The notes: generated by a model from the sequence alone, not told the origin. Shown: positions 1-9,004, counted from the first letter of the stretch. The stretch is DNA of 52,048 nucleotides from an uncultured Lachnospiraceae bacterium (GCA_905235275.1 CAJOLA010000003.1:1-52048); one strand, 5' to 3'. A program made the numbers and translations.

Positions 1-49
1 CGGTAAACTTCCACCTGCCACATTCTTCATGTTGATTAATTCGGAACAT
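1..49 (-). CDS. Possible partial ORF at the left edge, N-terminus only
   Basis: On the minus strand an ATG at 47-49 opens a frame that stays open to the window edge, giving 16 residues that begin MFRINQHEECGRW. An AGGTG lies five bases before the ATG and could be a ribosome binding site. Nothing in these few residues identifies a family, and the frame may be chance. The proC terminator lies upstream, so if real this gene needs its own promoter. Confidence 0.22.
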   Translation of the reverse strand, partial: MFRINQHEECGRWKFT

Positions 50-140
50 GGTGACACCTAAAGCCGCCAAAAACCGCCCGGGGGATAGCTCACAAAAGCC
101 GCCAAAGGAATCGTCCGGGTGGCAATCCCGATAGCAAACT
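50..140. repeat. Imperfect tandem element with a 12-bp direct repeat
   Basis: AAAGCCGCCAAA occurs at 60-71 and again at 95-106. Read on the minus strand, each copy is preceded by a GCTATC block and a CCCGG block, so two related units follow each other. The GC-rich arms could fold. I do not recognise a known riboswitch or small RNA here. It lies between the proC terminator and a possible gene at the edge. Confidence 0.4.
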
Positions 141-178
141 AAAAATACCCCCTTCCCCGGGAGTCCGGAAAAGAGGGT
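141..178 (-). terminator. Intrinsic terminator after proC
   Basis: An imperfect GC-rich hairpin (arms about 148-160 and 165-177, loop GAGT) is followed on the minus strand by ATTTTTAG. It sits 25 bases past the proC stop codon and fits a rho-independent terminator for the aminotransferase-proC run. Confidence 0.75.
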
Positions 179-202
179 GCGTAAAGCCTTGGCGCTTAAT
201 TT

Positions 203-1000
203 TTAATTATTTTCTTCGCATTTTTCGTAGCATGCTTTAGTGGCTTTGAATATTGCATTTCTAAAGCCGTTTTCTTCGAGGGCTTCTACTGCCCTGATTG
301 TTGTTCCTCCCGGTGAGCATACTTTGTCTTTAAGTGCTGCAGGATTCTCGCCGGATTCCAAAACCATCTTTGCGGAACCGTATACTGCCTGTGCGGCAAA
401 TTCATAAGCGTCTGCTCTGCTCATGCCATACTTAACGCATGAATCGGCAAGAGCCTCAATAAACATATAAACGTATGCAGGTGAAGAACCGCTGGCACAG
501 ACAACGGCACTCATAACAGTCTCAGATACGAATTTGCATTTTCCGAACGAAGAAAAGAACTTCTCAACCATCTCAAGCTCTTCTTCGGTAAATGTATTAT
601 CCCTTGCGCAAAGACCTGTCATACCCTCTCCGATAAGTGCAGGCGTGTTAGGCATTGCTCTTACTATTCTGGCATTAATATCAAGCATCTCTGAAAGCTG
701 CTTGATGGTTATGGTAGGAGCAAGAGATATTACAACGTGACTGCTTGTAAGTACTTCTTTAATCTTTGAGGTTGCTTCCTTATATGCCTGAGGCTTAATG
801 GCAAGAACTATATATTTACAGTCCTTAACACATTCAGTGATGCTGCCCGCTGAAAGCACGTGTGTCTCTTTTGTAATCTCATCACACTTTTCATCATTAA
901 TATCATAAAAAATCATATCTCCGGCTGAGAAAATATTCAAAGCGCCTTTAAGCATTGCGCTTCCCATATTACCCATTCCGATAAAACCGATTCTGTCCAT
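203..1000 (-). CDS. proC: Pyrroline-5-carboxylate reductase
   Basis: ProC makes proline by reducing 1-pyrroline-5-carboxylate with NAD(P)H in the cytosol. The protein is about 265 residues, the normal length. An N-terminal Rossmann loop, GFIGMGNMGSAM, binds the nucleotide. Near the C-terminus is the family signature CSPGGTTIRAVEALEENGF. The ATG at 1000 is chosen over a TTG two codons earlier because AAGGGGG lies seven bases before the ATG. The gene starts 21 bases after the aminotransferase stop, so the two are probably co-transcribed. A terminator follows. No proA or proB is in the window, so the glutamate branch of proline synthesis must be encoded elsewhere or be absent. Confidence 0.96.
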   Translation of the reverse strand: MDRIGFIGMGNMGSAMLKGALNIFSAGDMIFYDINDEKCDEITKETHVLSAGSITECVKDCKYIVLAIKPQAYKEATSKIKEVLTSSHVVISLAPTITIKQLSEMLDINARIVRAMPNTPALIGEGMTGLCARDNTFTEEELEMVEKFFSSFGKCKFVSETVMSAVVCASGSSPAYVYMFIEALADSCVKYGMSRADAYEFAAQAVYGSAKMVLESGENPAALKDKVCSPGGTTIRAVEALEENGFRNAIFKATKACYEKCEENN

Positions 1001-1021
1001 AACCAATCCCCCTTAATCAAA

Positions 1022-2293
1022 TCATTTTAAAAGAGTTTCAACTGATGCAAGCTTAACCGCTAATGCAAAAAGCCTTGTTGCCGTATCAAGTTCCTCAACG
1101 GTAGGAAATGTCGGAGCAATTCTAAGATTGGAATTATCCGGATCCTTACCGTAAGGATAAGTCGCTCCCACATTAGTAAGCGTAACACCCGCCTCCTTGC
1201 ACAGTTCATATATTCTGTCAGCGCAGTGAAGCGTTGAATCAAACGAAATAAAGTAGCCGCCCTTCGGGTCCGTCCACTCTCCGATTCCAAGACCGTCAAG
1301 CTCCCCGGATAATATCTCAAGAACCTTTTCAAACTTTGGACGAATGAATTCGGCATGCTTTTTCATGTGTTCTCTTATTCCGTCCGCATCCTTAAAATAT
1401 CTTGCATGGCTGAGCTGATTTATCTTATCGTGTCCGATAGTCTGGAACTTTAAATGTCCCTTTATATCCTTTAAGTTGGCTTCGGAAGCCGCAACCGCAG
1501 CTATACCGCCGCCCGGAAAGCTGATCTTGGAGGTTGATGAAAATTCAAAAACCATATCAGGATTACCGCTCTCTTTACACAAAGATAAAATATCAGGCAA
1601 TCTGCATTCATCATAAAGATCGTGAACGCAATAAGCGTTATCATAAAAAATTCTAAAATCAGGCGCCTTTGGCTTAAGTGCTGCAAGTCGTTTAAGCGTC
1701 TCATCCGAATAAACATAACCTGTCGGATTGGAATACTTCGGTACGCACCATATACCTTTAATTGCTTCGTCCTGTTCAACAAGCTTTTCAACCACGTCCA
1801 TGTCCGGACCTGTAGGAGTCATTGGAACGTTTATCATCTCAACACCAAAATGTTCGGTAACCATAAAGTGTCTGTCATAACCGGGAACGGGACATAAAAA
1901 CTTAACCTTATCCAACTGCGACCATGGTTTATTACCGAGATATCCGTGCGTAAATCCGCGTGATACCTGGTCAAACATTATGTTAAGGCTGGAATTACCC
2001 ATTACGATAACGTTTTCTGCTTCAGTATCCATAATCCCTGCCATTAAACGTCTTGCTTCAATAATACCGTCGATATTACCGTAATTCGAGCAATCCGTAC
2101 CGTCCTCGGAAATCAAATCACTTGAGGAATCAACGGCATCAAGAAGCGGAAAACATATCTTTAACTGACTTGGCGCAGGCTTTCCTCTTGCCATGTTAAG
2201 CTGAAGATTCTCGGCTTTAATTTTATTATATTCGGATTCTAAATCCTTCTTTAAATCGTTTAATTTGTCAGATGACAAACTCTCATACAACAT
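1022..2293 (-). CDS. PLP-dependent aminotransferase, MocR-type class I family
   Basis: A cytosolic pyridoxal-phosphate aminotransferase of 423 residues. The early LNMARGKPAPSQL motif is typical of the Aminotran_MocR family, many of which are annotated as aspartate-type aminotransferases. SNPTGYVYSDETL (about 189-200) is the usual cofactor-site loop, and Lys256 in STSKISFPGGG is the likely Schiff-base lysine. No GntR-type DNA-binding domain is fused at the N-terminus, so this is an enzyme and not a regulator. The ATG at 2293 is chosen over an earlier in-frame start because AAAGGAG lies just upstream. It precedes proC closely. The substrate cannot be read from sequence; aspartate or another dicarboxylic amino acid is a guess from the family. 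Confidence 0.9.
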   Translation of the reverse strand: MLYESLSSDKLNDLKKDLESEYNKIKAENLQLNMARGKPAPSQLKICFPLLDAVDSSSDLISEDGTDCSNYGNIDGIIEARRLMAGIMDTEAENVIVMGNSSLNIMFDQVSRGFTHGYLGNKPWSQLDKVKFLCPVPGYDRHFMVTEHFGVEMINVPMTPTGPDMDVVEKLVEQDEAIKGIWCVPKYSNPTGYVYSDETLKRLAALKPKAPDFRIFYDNAYCVHDLYDECRLPDILSLCKESGNPDMVFEFSSTSKISFPGGGIAAVAASEANLKDIKGHLKFQTIGHDKINQLSHARYFKDADGIREHMKKHAEFIRPKFEKVLEILSGELDGLGIGEWTDPKGGYFISFDSTLHCADRIYELCKEAGVTLTNVGATYPYGKDPDNSNLRIAPTFPTVEELDTATRLFALAVKLASVETLLK

Positions 2294-2343
2294 GAAAATG
2301 ACTCCTTTTTTCATAGTTTCAGTAAATAATGTCACATTTATAT

Positions 2344-2372
2344 ATAATACACTCACATGTTTTCAAAATCAA
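2344..2372 (-). promoter_or_regulatory. Sigma-A-type promoter for the aminotransferase-proC run
   Basis: TTGATT (2367-2372) and TATTAT (2344-2349) are separated by 17 bases on the minus strand, about 50 bases before the aminotransferase ATG. An alternative -35, TTGAAA, lies slightly downstream. Confidence 0.55.
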
Positions 2373-2387
2373 TAAAAACATACAAAA

Positions 2388-2416
2388 AAGACAGACGCTT
2401 TAAAAGTGTCTGTCTT
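2388..2416 (-). terminator. Intrinsic terminator after rny
   Basis: A 9-bp perfect stem, AAGACAGAC/GTCTGTCTT, with a TTTTTT run following on the minus strand. It lies directly after the rny stop codon. Confidence 0.88.
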
Positions 2417-2419
2417 AAA

Positions 2420-3967
2420 TTATTTCGCATAGTCAATTGCTCTTGATTCCCTGACGATATTAACCTTAATCTGTCCGGGATATTGCAATTCTTCTTCGAT
2501 CTGTTTGGAAATGTTTCGCGCCATGATTACCATATCCGCATCGGATACTTCTTCAGGCACAACCATAACTCTGATCTCACGACCTGCCTGTATGGCAAAA
2601 GATTTTTCAACGCCGGTGTAGGCATCTGCAATCTCTTCAAGCCGCTTCAATCTGTTAATGTACACTTCCATGTCCTCACGTCTCGCACCCGGCCTTGCGG
2701 CTGAGATAGCGTCGGCGCATTGAACCAAAACGGAAATAAGATTGTCCGGTTCAACATCACCGTGATGTGATTCCACTGCATTTATAACAACATCGGATTC
2801 TTTGCATTTGCGACAAATCTCGGAACCGATCTGTACGTGTGTTCCTTCCATCTCGAAATCAACGGCTTTACCGATATCATGAAGAAGACCCGCTCTTTTT
2901 GCAAGCTTCTCATCCTCACCGACTTCAACGGCAAGAAGTCCCGATAAAAGTGCAACCTCTATGGAATGACTAAGAACATTCTGACCGTAGCTCGTTCTGT
3001 AATGTAACCTGCCCAGATACTTGACTATCTCAGGATGTACGCCATGCAGGCCGACATCCATTACAGCCTCTTCACCCTTTTGCTTAATGGTGGCATCCAC
3101 TTCCTTTGTGGCCTTCTGAACCATCTCCTCAATCCTTGCCGGATGGATTCGACCGTCCACGATAAGCTTCTCAAGCGCCAATTTTGCTATCTGGCGTCTG
3201 ATAGGGTTAAAGCAGGATAATACAACTGCTTCCGGTGTATCATCCACAATCAGCTCGACTCCCGTAAGTGTCTCAAATGTACGTATGTTACGTCCTTCTC
3301 TTCCGATAATTCTTCCCTTCATATCATCGCCGGGGAGTTCCACAACAGATACCGTCGTCGCAGATACCTGATCGACATCACAACGTGATATCGCACTTAT
3401 AATGATATCTTTGGCTTTCTTGTCGGCTTCCTCGCGTGTTTCTGTTTCGACCTGCTTAATGATACGTGCGGATTCTTCCTTTACGTCATCCTCGACATCC
3501 TTAAGCAATGTCTGTCTGGCTTCATCAGCCGTCAAACCTGATATTTCTTCAAGCGCTTTTAACTGATTGTTCTTAATCTCTTCAATCTCCTTCTCCTCAG
3601 TGGCAAGCTTTTCTTCCCTTTGAGTGAGTTCTTCGTTGCGCTTTTCAATGGTTTCCGACTTTTTATCTATAGCCTCTTCTTTGGCAATAACACGCTTCTC
3701 ATACTGTTGTACTTCGTTACGTTGTTCTTTAACTTCATTTTCCATTTCTTTTTTCAACTGAATAGCAGCTTCCTTAGCGGAAATCTCTGCTTCCTTGTAG
3801 ACCGTATCGGCCTTCAACTGAGCATTCTCAACAATCTCTTTGGCTCTGTCTTCAGCAGTGCCAATGGTTTTTTTGTTCGTGCTCTCAATTGTTTTAAGGG
3901 AAATAAACCAGGTGAACAACGCGACAACTCCTCCGGTAATTAAACTGGAGACAATAGTTATTATCAC
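2420..3967 (-). CDS. rny: Ribonuclease Y
   Basis: RNase Y is the membrane-anchored endoribonuclease that starts mRNA decay in many Firmicutes. The 515-residue protein has the full family order: an N-terminal membrane helix (about 2-24), a long charged coiled coil (about 35-195), a KH RNA-binding domain with [15 protein letters not shown], and an HD phosphohydrolase domain whose metal site includes [11 protein letters not shown]. The start is GTG at 3967, with AAGGAGG seven bases upstream. recX lies upstream in the same direction, but rny appears to have its own promoter inside the end of recX, and the predicted transcript begins with a hairpin. A terminator follows the gene. Confidence 0.97.
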   Translation of the reverse strand: MIITIVSSLITGGVVALFTWFISLKTIESTNKKTIGTAEDRAKEIVENAQLKADTVYKEAEISAKEAAIQLKKEMENEVKEQRNEVQQYEKRVIAKEEAIDKKSETIEKRNEELTQREEKLATEEKEIEEIKNNQLKALEEISGLTADEARQTLLKDVEDDVKEESARIIKQVETETREEADKKAKDIIISAISRCDVDQVSATTVSVVELPGDDMKGRIIGREGRNIRTFETLTGVELIVDDTPEAVVLSCFNPIRRQIAKLALEKLIVDGRIHPARIEEMVQKATKEVDATIKQKGEEAVMDVGLHGVHPEIVKYLGRLHYRTSYGQNVLSHSIEVALLSGLLAVEVGEDEKLAKRAGLLHDIGKAVDFEMEGTHVQIGSEICRKCKESDVVINAVESHHGDVEPDNLISVLVQCADAISAARPGARREDMEVYINRLKRLEEIADAYTGVEKSFAIQAGREIRVMVVPEEVSDADMVIMARNISKQIEEELQYPGQIKVNIVRESRAIDYAK

Positions 3968-4001
3968 GAAAGCACCTCCTTATTCAGTTTTCATTGTGCA
4001 A

Positions 4002-4022
4002 GTTGTAAAAATTGATTACAAC
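4002..4022 (-). promoter_or_regulatory. Inverted repeat at the predicted 5' end of rny mRNA
   Basis: GTTGTAA and TTACAAC form a perfect 7-bp inverted repeat with a 7-base AT-rich loop. With the promoter called just upstream, transcription would begin at or one base before this repeat, so the rny mRNA would start with a stem-loop. It could protect the 5' end or be a site of autoregulation; both are inference. Confidence 0.5.
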
Positions 4023-4028
4023 ATTGTT

Positions 4029-4058
4029 ATAGTACCATTATCAAGAGCTAAATGTCAA
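4029..4058 (-). promoter_or_regulatory. Sigma-A-type promoter for rny
   Basis: TTGACA (4053-4058, within the last codons of recX) and TACTAT (4029-4034) are spaced by 18 bases on the minus strand. Confidence 0.6.
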
Positions 4059-4668
4059 AGAATTCTTTAGTCGCGCAGTCTGCCGCATCAAAGGAAAAGC
4101 CCCTGCCTGCCAGATATTTTTTTGCCTTATTTACGGTAATGTAATCGGCATCGTCTTTTTGACGCAAATACTTCCTCTCAAGGAGATCTAAGCATAATTT
4201 CTTTTCGTAATCCGGATTTTCATCCATATAAATGTCAAAAGCTTCATCAATCGTATTTTTATCGATTCCTTTAAGCATTAATGCGGATGTAATTGCCTGA
4301 CGCGACTTATTCATCGTATGATACGCAATATATTCCTGCGTATATCTTTTATCGTCAATGAATCTCATTTTAATAAGTTCATCAATAACCGAATTAATAA
4401 TATCCTCCGGGTAATCGCCACTGCCAAGCTTTTGAGCAATCTCTTTTTTTGAATATTCTTTTGCCTTTATAAGATAAAGCGACCTGTTTAATGCAGTCGG
4501 ATAAAGTATGTCATTTTTTATATGATCCAGCGCATCGTCAGTTAAATCAATGCCCTGCTCTATCTTTAATTTTTTTAATTCAGACTTATATAAGGGAAAA
4601 GAATAATCATCCTCAAGAATGACTTTAACCTTTTTGGCCGTTAAATCCTTAATCTCAGTAACAATCAT
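4048..4668 (-). CDS. recX: RecX family regulator of RecA
   Basis: RecX binds RecA filaments and modulates recombination and the SOS response. The 206-residue protein is all-helical with the three tandem three-helix repeats of the family. Typical elements are AKEYSKKEIAQKLGSGDYPE and the MRFIDDKRYTQEYIAYH segment in the middle. The size fits the longer Firmicute versions. recA is in the window (8970-7921) but not adjacent. The gene stands between the PcsB-like gene's terminator and rny, with no clear promoter seen in the 40 bases before it apart from AT-rich DNA. The ATG at 4668 is preceded by AAAGAGAG-like purines. Confidence 0.88.
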   Translation of the reverse strand: MIVTEIKDLTAKKVKVILEDDYSFPLYKSELKKLKIEQGIDLTDDALDHIKNDILYPTALNRSLYLIKAKEYSKKEIAQKLGSGDYPEDIINSVIDELIKMRFIDDKRYTQEYIAYHTMNKSRQAITSALMLKGIDKNTIDEAFDIYMDENPDYEKKLCLDLLERKYLRQKDDADYITVNKAKKYLAGRGFSFDAADCATKEFFDI

Positions 4669-4708
4669 AAAACTCTCTTTTCCTTAAAAATAAAAAATAT
4701 AAAAATAA

Positions 4709-4731
4709 AAGACGGCTTAAACTGCCGTCTT
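4709..4731 (-). terminator. Intrinsic terminator after the PcsB-like gene
   Basis: A perfect 8-bp stem, AAGACGGC/GCCGTCTT, with loop TTAAACT, followed on the minus strand by a T-rich tract. It starts about 10 bases after the CHAP hydrolase stop. Confidence 0.85.
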
Positions 4732-4741
4732 AAGGTCATCA

Positions 4742-6019
4742 TTAATTGAGCGGCTGTCCGTTAGGCCATACCCAACCGACATAAGCTCCACCCGTCCAGT
4801 TGGCGACCGTCTGAATATCCTGAATTCTTACGCCGCCACCGTTGTGGGCAATCATATTACCGCCAACATATATACCGATATGACCGTATCCGCCGTTGGC
4901 AGCGGACGGAGCAAAGATTACGCAGGATCCGATAGGAATTGAAGTTCCGGCCGGTCCTCCCGAATAACTCCATTTAACCCAATACTGATAAGCATCTCCA
5001 TGCGGAGGTGTAACACCGGCCATTGCATAAACTCCGGAAACCCATGCCGCACACCAGCCGTATGTTGCCGGGTGAGAACTGATTCCTCTGCTTGCGTAAT
5101 CGGCAACTCTTGCAGCAGTTCCTGAGCCATAAGATGACTCCAACGATACTGAACCGCCTGAAGATGAACCGCCTGATGAAGATCCTCCCGAATAAGAACG
5201 TCCGGATGAACTTGCAGCGGCAACTCTTGCTGCAGCTTCCTCAGCGGCACGACGCTGTCTTTCGAGCTCTGCCTGTCTTATACGCTCTTCCTCTTCAGCA
5301 ATTGCTGCGGAATTCTTATCTATCTCGCTCTGCGCATCTGCAATTCTGCCGGCATTATTTGCAAGATCTGAATTAATGGAAGACAGATAATCCTCTTTCT
5401 GGCTAACCAGCTCTGCAACCTCAGCCCTTCGCTGATTCATCTCTTCTTCGGCTTTTTTTATCTCTTCAAGCTCTACCTCAAGTCTGCCCTTGAGATCTTC
5501 AATCTCGCGCCTTGTGGCCTCTATCTCATCAAGCTTACCACGGTCATAGTCATAAATTTTCTGATAATATTCCATGGAATTAAGAAGATCCGCCATGCTT
5601 CCGGAAGAAATAAAGGTTTCGGCAACATCAGCATTCTGGTTCTCATACATGTACTGTATGCGCAGCTTCATCTCGTTATACTGTCTGTTTTGGATGGCAA
5701 TCTGCTCATCGAGCTTCTGGTTGGTTTCAAAAATCTGTGCCGTAAGCTCGGAAGCCTGCACATCAAGCTCATTAATCTTATCGAGCAATTCTTTAAGCTG
5801 CTTCTCTAAAGCATCTATCTCTTCCTGAGTCACGTCCTTTTTATTCTGAAGATCATCGGATTTCTTTTCCAATTCTTCCTGTTCCCTGCGCAACTCTTCC
5901 TGCTTTTCTTTAAGATCATCAAGAGTATCAGCGTAAAGCGTCGGAACGGTAGCCGTCACCGCTGCGGCAGCAACAATTCCGCATATTACTCTGAAAAGTT
6001 TTGATTTTCTCTTTCTCAT
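4742..6019 (-). CDS. Secreted PcsB-like peptidoglycan hydrolase, coiled coil plus CHAP domain
   Basis: A likely exported cell-wall hydrolase of 425 residues. A basic start (MRKRKSK) and hydrophobic stretch form a signal peptide ending near TLYA. Residues about 32-265 are a long heptad-rich coiled coil, followed by a Ser/Gly-rich linker (about 268-300). The C-terminal CHAP domain carries the catalytic Cys323 in GWCAAWVSGVYA and His380 in GYGHIGIYVGG. This order is that of streptococcal PcsB, which is activated through FtsEX during division. The ATG at 6019 is preferred over a start ten codons earlier because GAGGGG lies five bases before it. A WalR-type direct repeat lies in the upstream region, and a terminator follows. 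No ftsEX is in the window. Confidence 0.9.
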   Translation of the reverse strand: MRKRKSKLFRVICGIVAAAAVTATVPTLYADTLDDLKEKQEELRREQEELEKKSDDLQNKKDVTQEEIDALEKQLKELLDKINELDVQASELTAQIFETNQKLDEQIAIQNRQYNEMKLRIQYMYENQNADVAETFISSGSMADLLNSMEYYQKIYDYDRGKLDEIEATRREIEDLKGRLEVELEEIKKAEEEMNQRRAEVAELVSQKEDYLSSINSDLANNAGRIADAQSEIDKNSAAIAEEEERIRQAELERQRRAAEEAAARVAAASSSGRSYSGGSSSGGSSSGGSVSLESSYGSGTAARVADYASRGISSHPATYGWCAAWVSGVYAMAGVTPPHGDAYQYWVKWSYSGGPAGTSIPIGSCVIFAPSAANGGYGHIGIYVGGNMIAHNGGGVRIQDIQTVANWTGGAYVGWVWPNGQPLN

Positions 6020-6053
6020 ATTACCCCTCGCATATGATAAATATTTCAAAATT

Positions 6054-6070
6054 ATTACAATAGTATTACA
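6054..6070 (-). promoter_or_regulatory. WalR (YycF/VicR)-type box upstream of the PcsB-like gene
   Basis: On the minus strand the sequence is TGTAAT, five bases, TGTAAT, a perfect match to the published WalR direct-repeat consensus TGTWAH-N5-TGTWAH. It lies 35-51 bases before the ATG of a wall hydrolase, the type of gene WalR controls in other Firmicutes. A possible -35/-10 pair, TTGCTT-17-TAATAT, has its -10 at 6074-6079, so the box would fall around the start site. That position would favour repression; the real promoter is not certain. Confidence 0.55.
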
Positions 6071-6144
6071 TCTATATTACCATACAAGTATAAATAAAGC
6101 AATAATGCACATCACGGACATCTCAGATGTAATTTTTTTTAAAT

Positions 6145-7839
6145 TCAACCGGGTTCTTCCAATCCTTTTGCAGCAACATCGCCTTCTCCCGCCCCCACTC
6201 TTCTAAGCCTGGTTTTAAGATTTAATCCGATGCCGAAAATCAGCGGTGAGGTATAGACGAGCGGCAATGCATACCTGATATGCGACAGCGGTGATGCCAA
6301 AAACAATACTACCGTCACCAGAATCGGAATGATAAAAATAATCTCATTTTTCTTTTTGCGTTTTATGCAACGAACTATGGCAAACAGCGGAATCCAAAAA
6401 GAATAAAACACATTATCAAACAAAAAAGATACGCCCGGTATCCCGGCAAGAAAATCATATACGCCAAGATAAAGCTCCCGAACCGGTCTTGTAGCATCGG
6501 AATTCTTCAACTCCTTAAAGTATGTCTGAGACGTTAAATCCCTGTGAAGCTCTATGGTTTTTACCGGCGCATAAAATCCGCCGCAGTTTCCTAATGTTGC
6601 TTTAATATAAGAATCGGGTTTTCTAAATCCTGTTCTTATCCATAATTGGGTAAATGCGCTGTTATCTTCAGACGTCGCATAAAAATTATACGTGTCTTTA
6701 ATGCCGTCACTGCAATCATATATGTAGTTGGTTTTTATATTTTCGTAATCAATGACATTGGAAAGAACTCTTTTTTCATCGTCATTATAATAATCAGGAT
6801 AATCAATATCTACCCTGGCAACCTCCTGAAACATAGGCCCAAGCCTTTCCTGTCTGCCCCCGGGGTAAATGTTGGCCATCGGAAATATAATATGCGGCAA
6901 AACAATCAGCATCATCACAATCGGTGCAGCCAGTGCCCCCAATATATATCCGCGCCATTTAAAATCAGACTTTACGGTTGCAAAAAGCAACGCAATATTA
7001 GACGGTATTACAATATAAAGCCCTAATTTTTTGGTAAGACAAAGAAGTACCGACAGGATTATAAATGCAATAAGTTGTTTCTTCGTAGTTTTTTTTGTAA
7101 GCAATATACTTGCAAATATGACAAAATACCATACAAAAACAATTGAGAAAACAGAGTCCTTAACCATCGAGAACGAATAAACGGCAATAACCGGATTTAT
7201 CAAAATAAATATTATTAAAATCGGCGTCGGTATTCTGATCTTAAGCTTATTCATGAAGCATATCATGTATGAAATCGCCGTCGATGTCGCCACCATGGAC
7301 AGTATGGAATAAATAAAAAAACCGATATTTATATTTCCAAAAAATCTTCCCACATAGAAAAAGAATGAAAAAATAAGTGTATCAAAAACAGGATGATGAT
7401 CATTTAAAAATACACTTATTTCCACCTGGCCCTGCTTCCAATCAAAAGGAAGCGGCTTTGTGCCCGTAACAAAATCGTTTATCTGGTTTATCGTATCCCA
7501 ACCGCAAACTCCGGGATAAAAAATAATCGCAACAGGAAGATAACACAGCGAAATCAATATAGTGCCTTTTAAGAGTCCTTTAAGGTTAGGCTCAAATATC
7601 TTTATGTCACGAACTGAAACGTTATATTTAGCTTCAAAAATATGTATGACAAAAATGAAAGCTAAAAATAATACGAAAAATAAAGCCGTCTCCAATACAA
7701 AAGCAACTGCATTGCCACCCGGAATTACGAACTCGTGATACTTGTAGACGTTATATGCACATGTCGTAAAAAGTGACAATACAGCAGAAAAAATAATATC
7801 GAATAAATTTATGCCTTTAAATTTCTCGCTTTTAGTCAT
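6145..7839 (-). CDS. Multi-pass membrane protein, DUF6020-like
   Basis: A 564-residue protein with roughly a dozen hydrophobic segments along its length and a soluble extracytoplasmic stretch around residues 335-440. It resembles the DUF6020 family that I associate with Lachnospiraceae. Conserved-looking motifs in the first loop are PGVCGWDTINQINDF and FLNDHHPVFDTLIF. This general plan, many membrane helices with acidic and His residues in an early loop, is like GT-C glycosyltransferases, so a role in cell-surface sugar transfer is possible but not shown. It follows recA in the same direction after a hairpin, and the ribosome binding site (AGGTC) is weak. The C-terminal 20 residues are charged and probably cytoplasmic. 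Confidence 0.75.
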   Translation of the reverse strand: MTKSEKFKGINLFDIIFSAVLSLFTTCAYNVYKYHEFVIPGGNAVAFVLETALFFVLFLAFIFVIHIFEAKYNVSVRDIKIFEPNLKGLLKGTILISLCYLPVAIIFYPGVCGWDTINQINDFVTGTKPLPFDWKQGQVEISVFLNDHHPVFDTLIFSFFFYVGRFFGNINIGFFIYSILSMVATSTAISYMICFMNKLKIRIPTPILIIFILINPVIAVYSFSMVKDSVFSIVFVWYFVIFASILLTKKTTKKQLIAFIILSVLLCLTKKLGLYIVIPSNIALLFATVKSDFKWRGYILGALAAPIVMMLIVLPHIIFPMANIYPGGRQERLGPMFQEVARVDIDYPDYYNDDEKRVLSNVIDYENIKTNYIYDCSDGIKDTYNFYATSEDNSAFTQLWIRTGFRKPDSYIKATLGNCGGFYAPVKTIELHRDLTSQTYFKELKNSDATRPVRELYLGVYDFLAGIPGVSFLFDNVFYSFWIPLFAIVRCIKRKKKNEIIFIIPILVTVVLFLASPLSHIRYALPLVYTSPLIFGIGLNLKTRLRRVGAGEGDVAAKGLEEPG

Positions 7840-7861
7840 GACCTGTTTTTGATATTAATAA

Positions 7862-7898
7862 GCATCAGCCCGAATCAATTAATTATCCGGGCTGATGC
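7862..7898 (-). terminator. Hairpin after recA, likely terminator or attenuator
   Basis: An 11-bp perfect stem, GCATCAGCCCG/CGGGCTGATGC, lies between recA and the DUF6020-like gene. The following minus-strand tract, TTATTAATATC, is only moderately U-rich, so some read-through into the membrane-protein gene is likely. Confidence 0.7.
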
Positions 7899-7920
7899 CA
7901 TTATTCTCCATTAATAAAAA

Positions 7921-8970
7921 TTATTCGTCGTCAGATTCAGGTATCTCTTCTTCAATACCCTCTCCGCCGATATTATAAGCTTCTCTGACCTGAGCTTCTA
8001 TCTCTTCCCTAAACTCGGGATGCTCAATCAGATACTGCTTGGCATTCTCTCTTCCCTGGCCGATCTTTTCTCCGTTATAGGCAAACCATGCACCGCTCTT
8101 TTGTATTATATCCTTGGCTGCGGCAAGATCGAGAAGATCTCCTTCTGAAGAAATACCCGTTCCGAACATAATGTCAAATTCAGCCTCTTTAAAAGGAGGG
8201 GCAACCTTATTCTTAACGACCTTTACGCATACGTGGTTTCCGACAACTTCACCGTTTTGTTTAAGAGCTTCTTTTCTTCTGACGTCGAGTCTTACCGATG
8301 AATAAAACTTCAGAGCTCTTCCTCCGGATGTGGTCTCGGGATTACCGAACATAACCCCGACCTTTTCTCTTAACTGATTAATAAAAACAACCGCACAATT
8401 ACTCTTGCTTGTAATCGGAGTAAGCTTTCTTAAAGCCTGTGACATAAGGCGCGCCTGAAGTGCAACGTGAGTCTCACCCATAACACCGTCTATCTCCTGC
8501 TTCGGTACTAAAGCTGCAACCGAATCGACAACAATGATGTCAATGGCACCTGAACGCACCATGGTTTCCGCAATCTCGAGAGCCTGCTCACCGCTGTCCG
8601 GCTGTGAAATATAGAGATTATCAATATCCACGCCTATATTCTTGGCATAAACGGGATCGAGCGCATGCTCGGCATCAATAAATCCCGCTATTCCGCCGAG
8701 CTTCTGGGCCTCAGCTACCATATGGAGCGCAACCGTTGTCTTACCGCTTGATTCAGGCCCGAAAACCTCAATTACTCTTCCCCGGGGGATACCTCCGACA
8801 CCAAGAGCAATATCAAGACTCATGCACCCTGTCGGAATAACGCTTACGTCAATATTATCTTCGGCATCTCCCAGTCTCATTACGGAGCCTTTTCCGAATT
8901 CTTTTTCGATGTTGGCAATGGCTGCATCAAGAGCCTTAAGCCTGTCATCCTTGTTCATGTTATCGTTCAT
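7921..8970 (-). CDS. recA: Recombinase RecA
   Basis: RecA polymerises on single-stranded DNA, carries out strand exchange and promotes LexA self-cleavage. The 349-residue protein is full length. The Walker A loop GPESSGKT is at about 71-78. EHALDPVYA, the [14 protein letters not shown] loop and the acidic C-terminal tail ([13 protein letters not shown]) are all present. The ATG at 8970 has AAAGGAG ten bases upstream; a second ATG four codons later is possible but less usual. A strong promoter with an SOS-like palindrome in its spacer lies just upstream, so SOS induction is likely. A hairpin follows. Confidence 0.99.
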   Translation of the reverse strand: MNDNMNKDDRLKALDAAIANIEKEFGKGSVMRLGDAEDNIDVSVIPTGCMSLDIALGVGGIPRGRVIEVFGPESSGKTTVALHMVAEAQKLGGIAGFIDAEHALDPVYAKNIGVDIDNLYISQPDSGEQALEIAETMVRSGAIDIIVVDSVAALVPKQEIDGVMGETHVALQARLMSQALRKLTPITSKSNCAVVFINQLREKVGVMFGNPETTSGGRALKFYSSVRLDVRRKEALKQNGEVVGNHVCVKVVKNKVAPPFKEAEFDIMFGTGISSEGDLLDLAAAKDIIQKSGAWFAYNGEKIGQGRENAKQYLIEHPEFREEIEAQVREAYNIGGEGIEEEIPESDDE

Positions 8971-9004
8971 AAAAACCGATCTCCTTTAATTATAATATGC
9001 CCAA

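Noticed and set aside
6100-6144. Hairpin ACATC/GATGT followed by eight T on the plus strand
   Set aside because: It looks like a plus-strand terminator, but no plus-strand gene precedes it, and the stem is only five base pairs. Probably chance.
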